Assembly: GCA_035248725.1 (NCBI GenBank)
Contig: DATFHG010000080.1
Span: 1-64,000 of the forward strand
Direction: 5' to 3'
Origin: DASPMP01 sp035248725
GTDB lineage: Bacteria > Gemmatimonadota > Gemmatimonadetes > Gemmatimonadales > Gemmatimonadaceae
DNA length: 64,000 nt
In this document: positions 40,101-51,303 of the stretch, piece by piece
Position numbering within the stretch: the first letter of the stretch is position 1
How the letters are laid out: each line of letters starts with the position of its first letter
Translations under genes and position numbers: made by a program
The notes under the pieces: generated by a model
What the model was told of the DNA's origin: nothing
What the model saw: only the letters and a program-made list of their open reading frames with translations
Databases searched by the model: none

Positions 40101-41296
40101 TCGCTGAGACGCTGCGGCGCGTCCGATTCGCGCCGATCCTGACCGCGACGGTCCTGACGATCCTGCTGCTCCTGCTCGTCAAGACCGTCGCGAACGTTCT
40201 CGTCCTGCTGTTCCTCGGGATCCTGATCTCGTTGTACCTCCGCGCGCTCACCGGAGTCATCGAGCGTCGATTCCGGGTGCCGGACCCCTTCGCGTACATC
40301 GCCGCGCTCGGACTGACCATCGCCGCGGTCGTGCTGCTCCTCTGGGTGCTCGTGCCGCCGGTGATCGAACAGACGCAGCAGCTCTTCACCGTCCTGCCGG
40401 ATTACATCGCGGGATGGGAGACGGGCCTCGAGGGATGGATGAAGAAGTATCCGGGGCTCGGCGAGATGGTCGGCGGCCCGGGCGATCACCGCATCCTTCG
40501 CGCGATCTACGATCGCATCGGCAGCAGCTTCGGCGACGTCGTGCCACGCGCCCTCGGGCTGGTCCACGGCGCGATCAACGTCTTCGCGGTAGGCGTGATG
40601 GGTATCTACCTGTCGCTGCACCCGACCGTGTATCGCGAATGGCTCATCGCGTTGTTCCCGCCGATCCACCGCGATCTCGTGCGCGACGTCCTGGGCGATC
40701 TCGATGCGACGTTGCGCTCATTCATCGTGGCGCAGCTGACGGCGATGGCGTTTCTCGCGTCCATCACCGCCATCGGCCTGTACGCCCTGCGCGTCCCCTT
40801 CTGGCTGCCGTTCGGCGTCTTCACGGGTCTCGTCGCCATCGTGCCCTTCTTCGGGACGCTCGTCTCGACGGCGCTGCCCGCGCTGTTCGTCCTGAACGGT
40901 ACGGGCATCGGCAGCTTCAGTCCCGTAGGACACGCCGTCCTCGTGGTGCTGCTCGGCGTCGTCGTCCACCTGATCGAGGGCAACCTCGTGGCGCCGCTGG
41001 TCATGTCGCGACGCGTGGACCTGCCGCCCGTACTCACGATCATGTCGGTGTTGATCATGGGGCGGCTGCTGGGCGGCATGGGACTCATCGTCGCGGTTCC
41101 GACGCTCGCGGCGCTGATGGTCATCGTGCGGCGTATCCTGATCACGCGCATCTACGAGGGACAGGGCTTCCGGCGGACGACCCGTGAGCGCCCGATGCTC
41201 CTCCGCGTGCCCGCACCCGGCGGCGGTGTGCTGGTTCCGGCAGGTGTGACGCCCGATCCCGTCGCCTTTGCCGAACAGCGGACGCACGCCGCGTAG
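40097..41296 (+). CDS. AI-2E family transporter (PerM/YdiK-like permease)
   Basis: 399 residues with seven to eight membrane helices. An N-terminal hydrophobic pair ('ILTATVLTILLLLLVKTVANVLVLLFLGILISLYL') is followed by a long soluble loop ('LPDYIAGWETGLEGWMKKYPG') and the family end 'GHAVLVVLLGVVVHLIEGNLVAPLVMSRRVDLPPVLTIMSVLIMGRLLGGMGLIVAVP'. The family was first linked to AI-2 export but includes Na+/H+ antiporters and other roles, so the substrate is open. The TTG start at 40097 overlaps the pspA stop. A role in membrane stress together with PspA is inferred from the coupling. Confidence 0.88.
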   Translation: MIAETLRRVRFAPILTATVLTILLLLLVKTVANVLVLLFLGILISLYLRALTGVIERRFRVPDPFAYIAALGLTIAAVVLLLWVLVPPVIEQTQQLFTVLPDYIAGWETGLEGWMKKYPGLGEMVGGPGDHRILRAIYDRIGSSFGDVVPRALGLVHGAINVFAVGVMGIYLSLHPTVYREWLIALFPPIHRDLVRDVLGDLDATLRSFIVAQLTAMAFLASITAIGLYALRVPFWLPFGVFTGLVAIVPFFGTLVSTALPALFVLNGTGIGSFSPVGHAVLVVLLGVVVHLIEGNLVAPLVMSRRVDLPPVLTIMSVLIMGRLLGGMGLIVAVPTLAALMVIVRRILITRIYEGQGFRRTTRERPMLLRVPAPGGGVLVPAGVTPDPVAFAEQRTHAA

Positions 41297-41297
41297 C

Positions 41298-42743
41298 ATG
41301 AGCGCGAGGAGTGCGGCCCCCGAAGTGCGGCTCTACAACACGCTCACGCGGACGGTCGAAGCCTTCGCACCGGCCGACGGCGCCACGGTGCGCATGTACA
41401 GTTGCGGCCCGACCGTCTACAACCCGGCGCATCTCGGCAACTTCCGCACGTTCCTGTTCAACGATCTCCTGCGGCGCACGTTTGCGCTCCGCGGGTGGAA
41501 CGTGCGCCAGGTGATGAACCTGACCGACGTGGACGACAAGATCATCAAGCGCGCCCACGAGCAGAAGCAGAGTATCTCAGAGATCACGCGCCCCGTGACG
41601 GACGTTTTCTTCGCCGATCGGGATTATCTGCGCATCCAGCCAGCCGAGGTGTATCCCAAGGCCACGGATTACATCCCGCAGATGATCGACCTGGTCCGCA
41701 GGCTGATCGATCGCAAGGTCGCGTACCTCGCCGACGACGGCTCCGTGTACTTCGCCATCGGGCGGTTTCCGCAGTACGGCCGGCTATCGCGGCTCGACAC
41801 GCGGGAGGTCAAGGCCGGCGCCCGGGTCGCGCAGGACGACTACACCAAGGAGCACGCCCAGGACTTCGCTCTGTGGAAAGCAGCCAAGTCGGAGGACGAA
41901 TCGACCGGGGCCGCGTGGGATTCGCCCTGGGGGCGGGGCCGGCCCGGCTGGCACCTCGAGTGCTCCGCGATGGCCATGGATCTGCTCGGTGACACGCTCG
42001 ACCTGCATACGGGGGGAATCGACCTCGTCTTTCCGCATCATGAGGACGAGATCGCGCAGTCGGAGGCGGCGACGGGAAAGCCTTTTTCGCGCGTCTGGTG
42101 CCACGGCGCGTTCCTGCTGACCGACGGCGCCAAGATGGCGAAGCGCCTCGGGAACGTCTTTACGGTGAAGGAGTTACGCGAGAGGAAGGTGCCAGCGGCT
42201 GCCATTCGGCACTTCGTTTTCACCACGCACTACCGCAAGGAGCTGAACCTTTCGGACGAGGCGCTGGAGGCGTCGATCGAAGCGGTGCGGCGAATTGGCG
42301 AGTTCGCTGAACGCCTCGCCTCGGCGCGCGGGGGCACCCCGGATTTGGCGGACGCCGCTGCCTCGGCACAGGAGGCGTTTCGAGCCGCGCTATTCGACGA
42401 CCTGAATGCTCCCGAGGGTTTGGCCGCGTTGTTCACCTTCATCAAGGCCGCCAACCGCGAGTTGGATCGGGGCGGCAATGATGCGTCGGCGCTGGAGGCG
42501 GCTCGGCAGGCATTCCAGACGATGAACGCGATACTGGACGTGGTGCCCGAGGCGGAGAGCGCATCGGCGGAACTGACGTCCTGGGTGGACGAGCGCTTGC
42601 GGGCTCGGAAGGCGGCACGGGAACGTCGGGACTTTGCGGAAGCCGACCGGATCCGCGGCGAGCTGGCGGCTCGCGGCGTGTCGGTGGAGGACGCGGGCGG
42701 GGTGACGAAGTGGAAGCTCGTTCGACCGGTCGGGACGAGCTAA
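41298..42743 (+). CDS. cysS: cysteinyl-tRNA synthetase
   Basis: 481 residues (the family has about 460-480). The class I signature is CGPTVYNPAHLGNFRTF (HIGH-like HLGN, with the Zn-ligand Cys). The second zinc region is PGWHLECSAM ... HTGGIDLVFPHHEDEIAQSEA. The KMSKS loop reads KMAKRLGN, with Ala and Arg replacing the two Ser. The anticodon-binding C-terminus (RKAARERRDFAEADRIRGELAARGV) is standard. The ATG at 41298 was chosen; the in-frame TTG at 41268 lies in the previous gene. It lies 1 bp after the permease gene and 20 bp before the promoter of the tRNA/ribosomal unit. Confidence 0.96.
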   Translation: MSARSAAPEVRLYNTLTRTVEAFAPADGATVRMYSCGPTVYNPAHLGNFRTFLFNDLLRRTFALRGWNVRQVMNLTDVDDKIIKRAHEQKQSISEITRPVTDVFFADRDYLRIQPAEVYPKATDYIPQMIDLVRRLIDRKVAYLADDGSVYFAIGRFPQYGRLSRLDTREVKAGARVAQDDYTKEHAQDFALWKAAKSEDESTGAAWDSPWGRGRPGWHLECSAMAMDLLGDTLDLHTGGIDLVFPHHEDEIAQSEAATGKPFSRVWCHGAFLLTDGAKMAKRLGNVFTVKELRERKVPAAAIRHFVFTTHYRKELNLSDEALEASIEAVRRIGEFAERLASARGGTPDLADAAASAQEAFRAALFDDLNAPEGLAALFTFIKAANRELDRGGNDASALEAARQAFQTMNAILDVVPEAESASAELTSWVDERLRARKAARERRDFAEADRIRGELAARGVSVEDAGGVTKWKLVRPVGTS

Positions 42744-42762
42744 CTTCGCCTGCCACCGCGCC

Positions 42763-42791
42763 TTGACACGATTTTTTGAGCCGGCTATCCT
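42763..42791 (+). promoter_or_regulatory. strong sigma70-type promoter of the tRNA-rpmG-secE-nusG unit
   Basis: TTGACA (42763-42768, perfect -35), a 17-bp spacer and TATCCT (42786-42791, 4 of 6 to TATAAT). Transcription would start near 42798, about 20 bp before the first tRNA. This is the clearest promoter in the window, in the expected place for a highly expressed unit. Confidence 0.75.
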
Positions 42792-42818
42792 ACGAGTCTC
42801 GCAAAAACAGGCTCCGTC

Positions 42819-42892
42819 GCTGACGTAGCTCAGATGGCCAGAGCAGCCGCCTTGTAAGCGGCAGGTCGTGGGTTCGATTCCCACCGTCAGCT
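42819..42892 (+). tRNA. tRNA-Thr (anticodon UGU)
   Basis: The acceptor stem GCTGACG/CGTCAGC is perfect. The anticodon stem GCCGC/GCGGC encloses the loop CTTGTAA with anticodon TGT, and a T-arm with GGTTCGATTCC is present. The 3' CCA is not encoded. First of four tRNAs in one transcript. Confidence 0.95.
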
Positions 42893-43026
42893 CTCCTGTG
42901 AAGCCGTCGCGGCGAGCCGTTGCGCGAGAGAACAACACACACGTGGAAGACGAGACGCTTGTCGGTATGTGAGCTTGTCCGAAATCGCGATTCAGACAAG
43001 CCGCATCGCTGGCAAGCTGTTTCATC

Positions 43027-43109
43027 GGTGGGGTACCCAAGTGGCCAACGGGAGCAGACTGTAAATCTGCCGGCTCACGCCTTCGAAGGTTCGAATCCTT
43101 CCCCCACCA
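43027..43109 (+). tRNA. tRNA-Tyr (anticodon GUA)
   Basis: 83 nt with the long variable arm of bacterial tRNA-Tyr. Acceptor stem GGTGGGG/CCCCACC, anticodon loop ACTGTAAAT with GTA at 43061-43063, T-arm GAAGG-TTCGAAT-CCTTC. CCA is not encoded. The 134-bp spacer from tRNA-Thr(UGU) holds nothing else recognised. Confidence 0.95.
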
Positions 43110-43175
43110 TTCGCGACGGGGGCGGACGAACGGAAGTGGAGACGGGACGGCGGTAACAGGAAACACTAAGCAAAC

Positions 43176-43248
43176 GCGGGAGTAGCTCAGCTGGTAGAGC
43201 GCAAGCCTTCCAAGCTTGATGTCGCGGGTTCGAACCCCGTCTCCCGCT
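43176..43248 (+). tRNA. tRNA-Gly (anticodon UCC)
   Basis: Acceptor stem GCGGGAG/CTCCCGC. Anticodon stem CAAGC/GCTTG with loop CTTCCAA and anticodon TCC. The T-arm has GGGTTCGAACCCC. CCA is not encoded. Confidence 0.95.
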
Positions 43249-43289
43249 CTCCGTCAGCCGTCGGGCTGAATCGCAGCGCACAATCGATG

Positions 43290-43362
43290 GCTCGCGTAGC
43301 TCAGTTGGTAGAGCACACCCTTGGTAAGGGTGAGGTCACCGGTTCAATCCCGGTCGCGAGCT
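43290..43362 (+). tRNA. tRNA-Thr (anticodon GGU)
   Basis: Acceptor stem GCTCGCG/CGCGAGC. Anticodon stem CACCC/GGGTG with loop TTGGTAA and anticodon GGT. The T-arm has CCGGTTCAATCCCGG. Only 25 bp separate it from rpmG; the tuf gene that follows this tRNA in E. coli is absent. Confidence 0.95.
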
Positions 43363-43387
43363 CTGAACATCAGGTTAGGGAAGACTA

Positions 43388-43540
43388 ATGCCGAGAGACA
43401 AGATCATTCTGGCGTGCAACGAGTGCAAGAACCGCAATTACTTCACCACGAAGAACAAGCGCACGCATCCGGAGCGCGTCGAGTGGAAGAAGTACTGCCC
43501 GCGCTGCAACAAGCACCAGGTGCACAAGGAAACGAAGTAG
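43388..43540 (+). CDS. rpmG: 50S ribosomal protein L33
   Basis: 50 residues: MPRDKIILACNECKNRNYFT, then a basic middle and CPRCNKHQVHKETK. The two CxxC pairs mark the zinc-binding (C+) form of L33. The ATG at 43388 lies 25 bp after tRNA-Thr(GGU). The stop directly abuts the secE start codon. It is too short for many ORF callers, but its position before secE-nusG is classical. Confidence 0.95.
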   Translation: MPRDKIILACNECKNRNYFTTKNKRTHPERVEWKKYCPRCNKHQVHKETK

Positions 43541-43768
43541 ATGGTGACCGAGGCCGTAGAGCAGGGCTGGTGGCAGCGGACCGTGGCGTTCGTGCAGGAT
43601 TCGTTTCACGAGGTCCGGCACAAGACCACGTGGCCCGATTTCGCCCAGGTCCGTCAGGCGTCGCTCGCCATTGTCGTCTTCGTCCTGATCGTCGCGCTGT
43701 TCATCACACTGATGGATCTCGTTCTCAACGGCGTGCTCCAGCGCGCCATTCCTTCGCTGTTTCGCTGA
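43541..43768 (+). CDS. secE: preprotein translocase subunit SecE
   Basis: 75 residues, the short single-helix form. The amphipathic surface helix 'WWQRTVAFVQDSFHEVRHKTTWPDFAQVRQ' contains the conserved E-x-x-K-x-x-W-P motif and is followed by one membrane helix (ASLAIVVFVLIVALFITLMDLVL). It clamps SecY in the SecYEG channel. It starts at the base after the rpmG stop, and its own stop overlaps nusG. Confidence 0.95.
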   Translation: MVTEAVEQGWWQRTVAFVQDSFHEVRHKTTWPDFAQVRQASLAIVVFVLIVALFITLMDLVLNGVLQRAIPSLFR

Positions 43769-44322
43769 TGACGACCATGACCGAACACCGCTGGTACGCC
43801 ATCCAGACCACGGCGGGCCACGAGAACAAGGTCCGTTCGCTGATCCAGCGGAAGATCGAGCAGGACGCTCGGCCCGAACCCGACCGGCCCATCAAGCAGG
43901 CGCTCGTGCCGACGCAGGAAGTCGTCGAGATCAAGAACGGCAAGAAAGTGAACGTCGAGCGGAAGCTGTACCCGGGATACGTGCTGGTGGAGATGACGAT
44001 GAATCAGGAGACGATTCACACCATCAACTCCATCCAGGGCGTGATCAAGTTCGTGGGCCACGACCGGTTGCCGCAGCCGCTGCGCCCCGATGAGGTCAAC
44101 CGGCTTCTCGGCATCGCCGACGAAACCGAGAAGGAGGAACCGCGCGAGGAGATTCCGTTCCTCGTGGGGCAGGCGGTGGCGATCACCGAAGGTCCGTTCA
44201 CGGACTTCAACGGAACGGTCGAAGAAGTGATGCCGGACAAGGGCAAAGTCCGGGTGTCGGTGTCGCTGTTCGGACGGCCGACGAGCGTGGAACTCGATTA
44301 CCTGCAGTTGAAGGCGTACTGA
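43768..44322 (+). CDS. nusG: transcription antitermination factor NusG
   Basis: 184 residues from the ATG overlapping the secE stop (a second ATG at 43777 is possible). The NGN domain (HRWYAIQTTAGHENKVRSLIQRKI ... ERKLYPGYVLVEMTMN) binds RNA polymerase. The C-terminal KOW domain (VGQAVAITEGPFTDFNGTVEEV) contacts Rho or ribosomal S10. It controls pausing and termination. The 70-bp leader between nusG and rplK contains a small hairpin (AGTCGG/CCGACT), a possible place for L1-type feedback control. Confidence 0.96.
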   Translation: MTTMTEHRWYAIQTTAGHENKVRSLIQRKIEQDARPEPDRPIKQALVPTQEVVEIKNGKKVNVERKLYPGYVLVEMTMNQETIHTINSIQGVIKFVGHDRLPQPLRPDEVNRLLGIADETEKEEPREEIPFLVGQAVAITEGPFTDFNGTVEEVMPDKGKVRVSVSLFGRPTSVELDYLQLKAY

Positions 44323-44392
44323 TCGGTAATAGTCGGCGACCACTCCGACTTTAAAGAACGCAGTGGGAGACTACCGTCGACAAGGAGTGTGA

Positions 44393-44818
44393 ATGGCGAA
44401 GAAAGTCACCGGGTTTGTGAAGCTGCAGATCCCGGCGGGACAGGCGACTCCGGCTCCCCCGGTGGGAACGGCGCTCGGTCCGCAGGGGATCAACATCATG
44501 GCGTTCGTGAAGGAGTTCAACTCACGGACCCAGAACCAGGCGGGCATGATCCTGCCGGTCGAAGTCACGATTTTCTCGGACAAGTCCTTCACCTTCATCC
44601 TGAAGACGCCGCCCGCGGCGATTCTGCTGAAGAAGGAAGCCGGGATCGAGAAGGGCTCGGGTCAACCGAACCGCAACAAGGTGGGGAAAGTGACGCGCGC
44701 CCAGATCCGGAAGATCGCGGAGATCAAGATGCCTGACCTCAACTGCGAAACGATCGAGTCGGCCATGCAGATGGTCGCCGGCGCGGCGCGGTCGATGGGG
44801 CTGGAGGTCGTGGACTGA
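44393..44818 (+). CDS. rplK: 50S ribosomal protein L11
   Basis: 141 residues. It starts AKKVTGFVKLQIPAGQATPAPPVGTALGPQGINIM, with the Pro-rich N-terminal domain that contacts thiostrepton and EF-G. 'GQPNRNKVGKVTRAQIRKIAEIKMPDLNCETIESAMQMVAGAARSMGLEV' forms the rRNA-binding domain. SD AAGGAG lies 7 bp before the ATG. The stop overlaps the rplA start (TGATG). Confidence 0.97.
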   Translation: MAKKVTGFVKLQIPAGQATPAPPVGTALGPQGINIMAFVKEFNSRTQNQAGMILPVEVTIFSDKSFTFILKTPPAAILLKKEAGIEKGSGQPNRNKVGKVTRAQIRKIAEIKMPDLNCETIESAMQMVAGAARSMGLEVVD

Positions 44819-45516
44819 TGCCCGAACAACTGCATGGCAAGAAGTACCGCACCGCGGAGAAGAACCGCGACGTCGCGGCATCGTATCAGGCCAAACAGGC
44901 GCTCGAGATCGTGAAGAAATCCGCATTCGCGAAGTTCGACGAGACCGTCGAAGTCGCGGTGCGCCTGGGCGTCGACCCGAAGCACGCCGACCAGGTCGTC
45001 CGCGGTACTGTCGTGCTGCCCGCCGGCACGGGCAAGAGCGTTCGCGTGCTCGTGATCGCCGGCGGCGACAAGGCGCGCGAGGCGGAGGCCGCCGGGGCCG
45101 ACTTCGTCGGCGCCGACGAGTACATCCAGAAGATCAAGGACGGATGGCTCGACTTCGACGTCCTCGTCGCGACGCCGGATCAGATGGGCAAGCTCGGCCA
45201 GCTGGGCCGCGTGCTCGGTCCGCGTGGATTGATGCCGAACCCGAAGGCCGGTACCGTCACGATGGACGTCACGCGCGCGGTGCGCGAGACGAAAGCGGGC
45301 AAGATCGAATTCCGCGTAGACAAGGCCGGCAACGTGCAGGCTGCGATCGGCAAGGTCTCGTTCCCGCTCGAATCGCTGGAGACGAACTTCAACGCGTTCA
45401 TGGACCAGATCGTCCGATCCAAGCCGGCGTCGTCGAAGGGCGTCTACGTCCGCAACGTCTCGGTGTCCAGCACGATGGGCCCGGGCGTGAAAGTCGATCC
45501 CAACCCCTACCGGTAA
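44818..45516 (+). CDS. rplA: 50S ribosomal protein L1
   Basis: 232 residues. The motifs 'KYRTAEKNRDVAA', 'TVEVAVRLGVDPKHADQVVRGTVVLPAGTGKSVRVLVIA' and 'LGRVLGPRGLMPNPKAGTV' are present, with 'VYVRNVSVSSTMGPGVKVDPN' at the end. L1 forms the mobile stalk at the E site and usually represses its own operon by binding the mRNA leader. It is coupled to rplK, and only 5 bp separate it from rplJ. Confidence 0.97.
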   Translation: MPEQLHGKKYRTAEKNRDVAASYQAKQALEIVKKSAFAKFDETVEVAVRLGVDPKHADQVVRGTVVLPAGTGKSVRVLVIAGGDKAREAEAAGADFVGADEYIQKIKDGWLDFDVLVATPDQMGKLGQLGRVLGPRGLMPNPKAGTVTMDVTRAVRETKAGKIEFRVDKAGNVQAAIGKVSFPLESLETNFNAFMDQIVRSKPASSKGVYVRNVSVSSTMGPGVKVDPNPYR

Positions 45517-45521
45517 CGAGC

Positions 45522-46037
45522 ATGAAGAGACCAGAGAAAGAGCGGCTCGTCGCCGAACTCAAAGAGAAGCTCAACGGCGCGAACGCGCTGTACTACACGG
45601 ACTTCACGGGTCTGAACGTGAAGCGCATGACGGACCTGCGTCGCCGGTTGCGCCGCGCGAACGTCGAGTACGTCGTGATCAAGAACACCCTCGCGTTGCG
45701 CGCGGTGAACGAGTCAGGACTCGTCGCCACGCGGCTCAAGGGTCAGACCGGACTGGTGATCGCCAGGGACGCGGTAGCCGCGGCCAAGGTGCTCGCCGAG
45801 TTCGCGAAGGAAAACGATCAGCGCCCCGCGGTGAAGGGCGGCTTGCTGGAAGGCAAGGCGCTCGACGAAGCGCAGGTCAAGCGGCTCGCGACGTTGCCGT
45901 CACGCGAGCAGATGCTGGCCGACCTGGGCGCCGGTCTGCAATCGCCGATGGCCGCCTTCGTGGGCGCGCTCAACGGCCTGCTGTACATGTTCGCTGGAGC
46001 GCTCGAAGGGCTGCGCGCGCAGAAACAGGGCGCCTAA
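45522..46037 (+). CDS. rplJ: 50S ribosomal protein L10
   Basis: 171 residues from the ATG at 45522 (MKRPEKERLVAELKEKLNGA). The body has 'YYTDFTGLNVKRMTDLRRRLRRANVEYVVIKNTLALRA' and the C-terminal helix that holds L7/L12 dimers. L10 anchors the stalk. The rplA-rplJ gap is just 5 bp, so the structured L10 leader found in many bacteria cannot be here. A hairpin region follows the gene. Confidence 0.96.
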   Translation: MKRPEKERLVAELKEKLNGANALYYTDFTGLNVKRMTDLRRRLRRANVEYVVIKNTLALRAVNESGLVATRLKGQTGLVIARDAVAAAKVLAEFAKENDQRPAVKGGLLEGKALDEAQVKRLATLPSREQMLADLGAGLQSPMAAFVGALNGLLYMFAGALEGLRAQKQGA

Positions 46038-46041
46038 ACGA

Positions 46042-46088
46042 ATCCCAGGCGTATCAACCGATTAACAATCCCCAGGGTTGCCTGGGAT
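46042..46088 (+). promoter_or_regulatory. alternative hairpins in the rplJ-rplL spacer
   Basis: A 9-bp stem can form between ATCCCAGGC (46042-46050) and GCCTGGGAT (46080-46088). A competing local 6-bp stem uses CCCAGG (46071-46076) and CCTGGG (46081-46086) with loop GTTG. Both use the same 3' strand, so only one can exist at a time. The spacer lies just before the rplL Shine-Dalgarno (GAGGAG, 46092 onward) and may tune L12 output relative to L10. Confidence 0.5.
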
Positions 46089-46107
46089 CATGAGGAGAAA
46101 CGGAACA

Positions 46108-46509
46108 ATGGCTAACGCGACGCTGAGCAAGGACGAGATTCTCGAGGCAATTGGCAACATGAGCGTCTTCGAGCTCGCCGAGCTGATCGAGGCCTTCAAG
46201 AGCAAGTTCAACGTGACCATCGCGGCCGCGCCGGTGGGTGGCGCTGCGCCCGCGGGTGGTGGCGGCGGTGGCGCCGCCGCTCCGGCCGCCGAGGAAAAGA
46301 CGGAGTTCGACGTCGTCCTCAAGGATTCCGGCGCGAAGAAGATCCAGGTCATCAAGGTCGTGCGCGAGCTGACGGGTCTGGGCCTCAAGGAGGCGAAGGA
46401 CCTGGTGGACGGCGCGCCACAGACCGTCAAGGCCGGCGTCTCGAAGGACGAGGCGAACAGCTTCAAGGCCAAGCTCGAAGAGCAGGGCGCCGTCGTCGAA
46501 GTGAAGTAA
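46108..46509 (+). CDS. rplL: 50S ribosomal protein L7/L12
   Basis: 133 residues from the ATG at 46108. The N-terminal dimerisation domain is LSKDEILEAIGNMSVFELAELIEAFKSKF. The hinge is unusually Gly/Ala-rich (AAPVGGAAPAGGGGGGAAAPAAEE). The C-terminal factor-binding domain has 'EFDVVLKDSGAKKIQVIKVVRELTGLGLKEAKDLVDGAPQTVK'. It is present in several copies per ribosome, so more protein than L10 is needed. SD GAGGAG precedes it. Confidence 0.96.
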   Translation: MANATLSKDEILEAIGNMSVFELAELIEAFKSKFNVTIAAAPVGGAAPAGGGGGGAAAPAAEEKTEFDVVLKDSGAKKIQVIKVVRELTGLGLKEAKDLVDGAPQTVKAGVSKDEANSFKAKLEEQGAVVEVK

Positions 46510-46510
46510 C

Positions 46511-46580
46511 GAGTCGCGAGTTGCGAGTTGGGAGCCCTGACATCGGGCGCTCCCAACTCCCAACTCCCCACTCGCTACTC
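46511..46580. repeat. imperfect inverted repeat built of GAGTTGG-like units, after rplL
   Basis: The left arm 46511-46535 and right arm 46549-46580 pair, with a perfect 11-bp core (GAGTTGGGAGC at 46525-46535 with GCTCCCAACTC at 46549-46559). Each arm consists of short tandem units (GAGTCGC, GAGTTGC, GAGTTGG). It could be an mRNA processing or stability element, or a dispersed REP-like repeat. Confidence 0.55.
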
Positions 46581-46595
46581 ACTCCGACACGCGCA

Positions 46596-46704
46596 ATGCA
46601 CGCACTCCGCACCACAACCAGTCAGTTCACGGGCCAACCTGCCGACTCGCGGTCGAGCGGCAGGGCGCTCGTTTTTTCGCCTGCAGGTCCCAACCGGGTG
46701 AGAC

Positions 46705-46712
<8 letters not shown>
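46596..46712 (+). CDS. possible leader peptide over the rpoB attenuator
   Basis: A 38-codon frame beginning ATG at 46596 runs through both exclusive hairpins and ends 8 bp inside rpoB. There is no convincing Shine-Dalgarno, and the composition (MHALRTTTSQF, then Arg/Ser/Pro-rich) shows no run of one amino acid, so it may be chance. It is listed because ribosome position here would decide which hairpin forms. Confidence 0.2.
46639..46677 (+). terminator. attenuator-like pair of exclusive hairpins before rpoB
   Basis: The terminator is CGAGCG (46654-46659), a 6-base loop and CGCTCG (46666-46671), followed at once by six T (46672-46677). An overlapping earlier hairpin pairs CTGCCG-A-CTCG (46639-46649) with CGAGCGGCAG (46654-46663), 10 bp with one bulged A. 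The two share 46654-46663, so forming the first prevents the terminator. It sits 28 bp before the rpoB start. Confidence 0.6.
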
Positions 46713-51300
<4,588 letters not shown>

Positions 51301-51303
51301 ATC

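Noticed and set aside
44323..44392. L1-binding operator in the rplK leader
   Set aside because: Only a 6-bp hairpin is visible and I could not match the known L1 target pattern by eye, so it is mentioned under nusG only.
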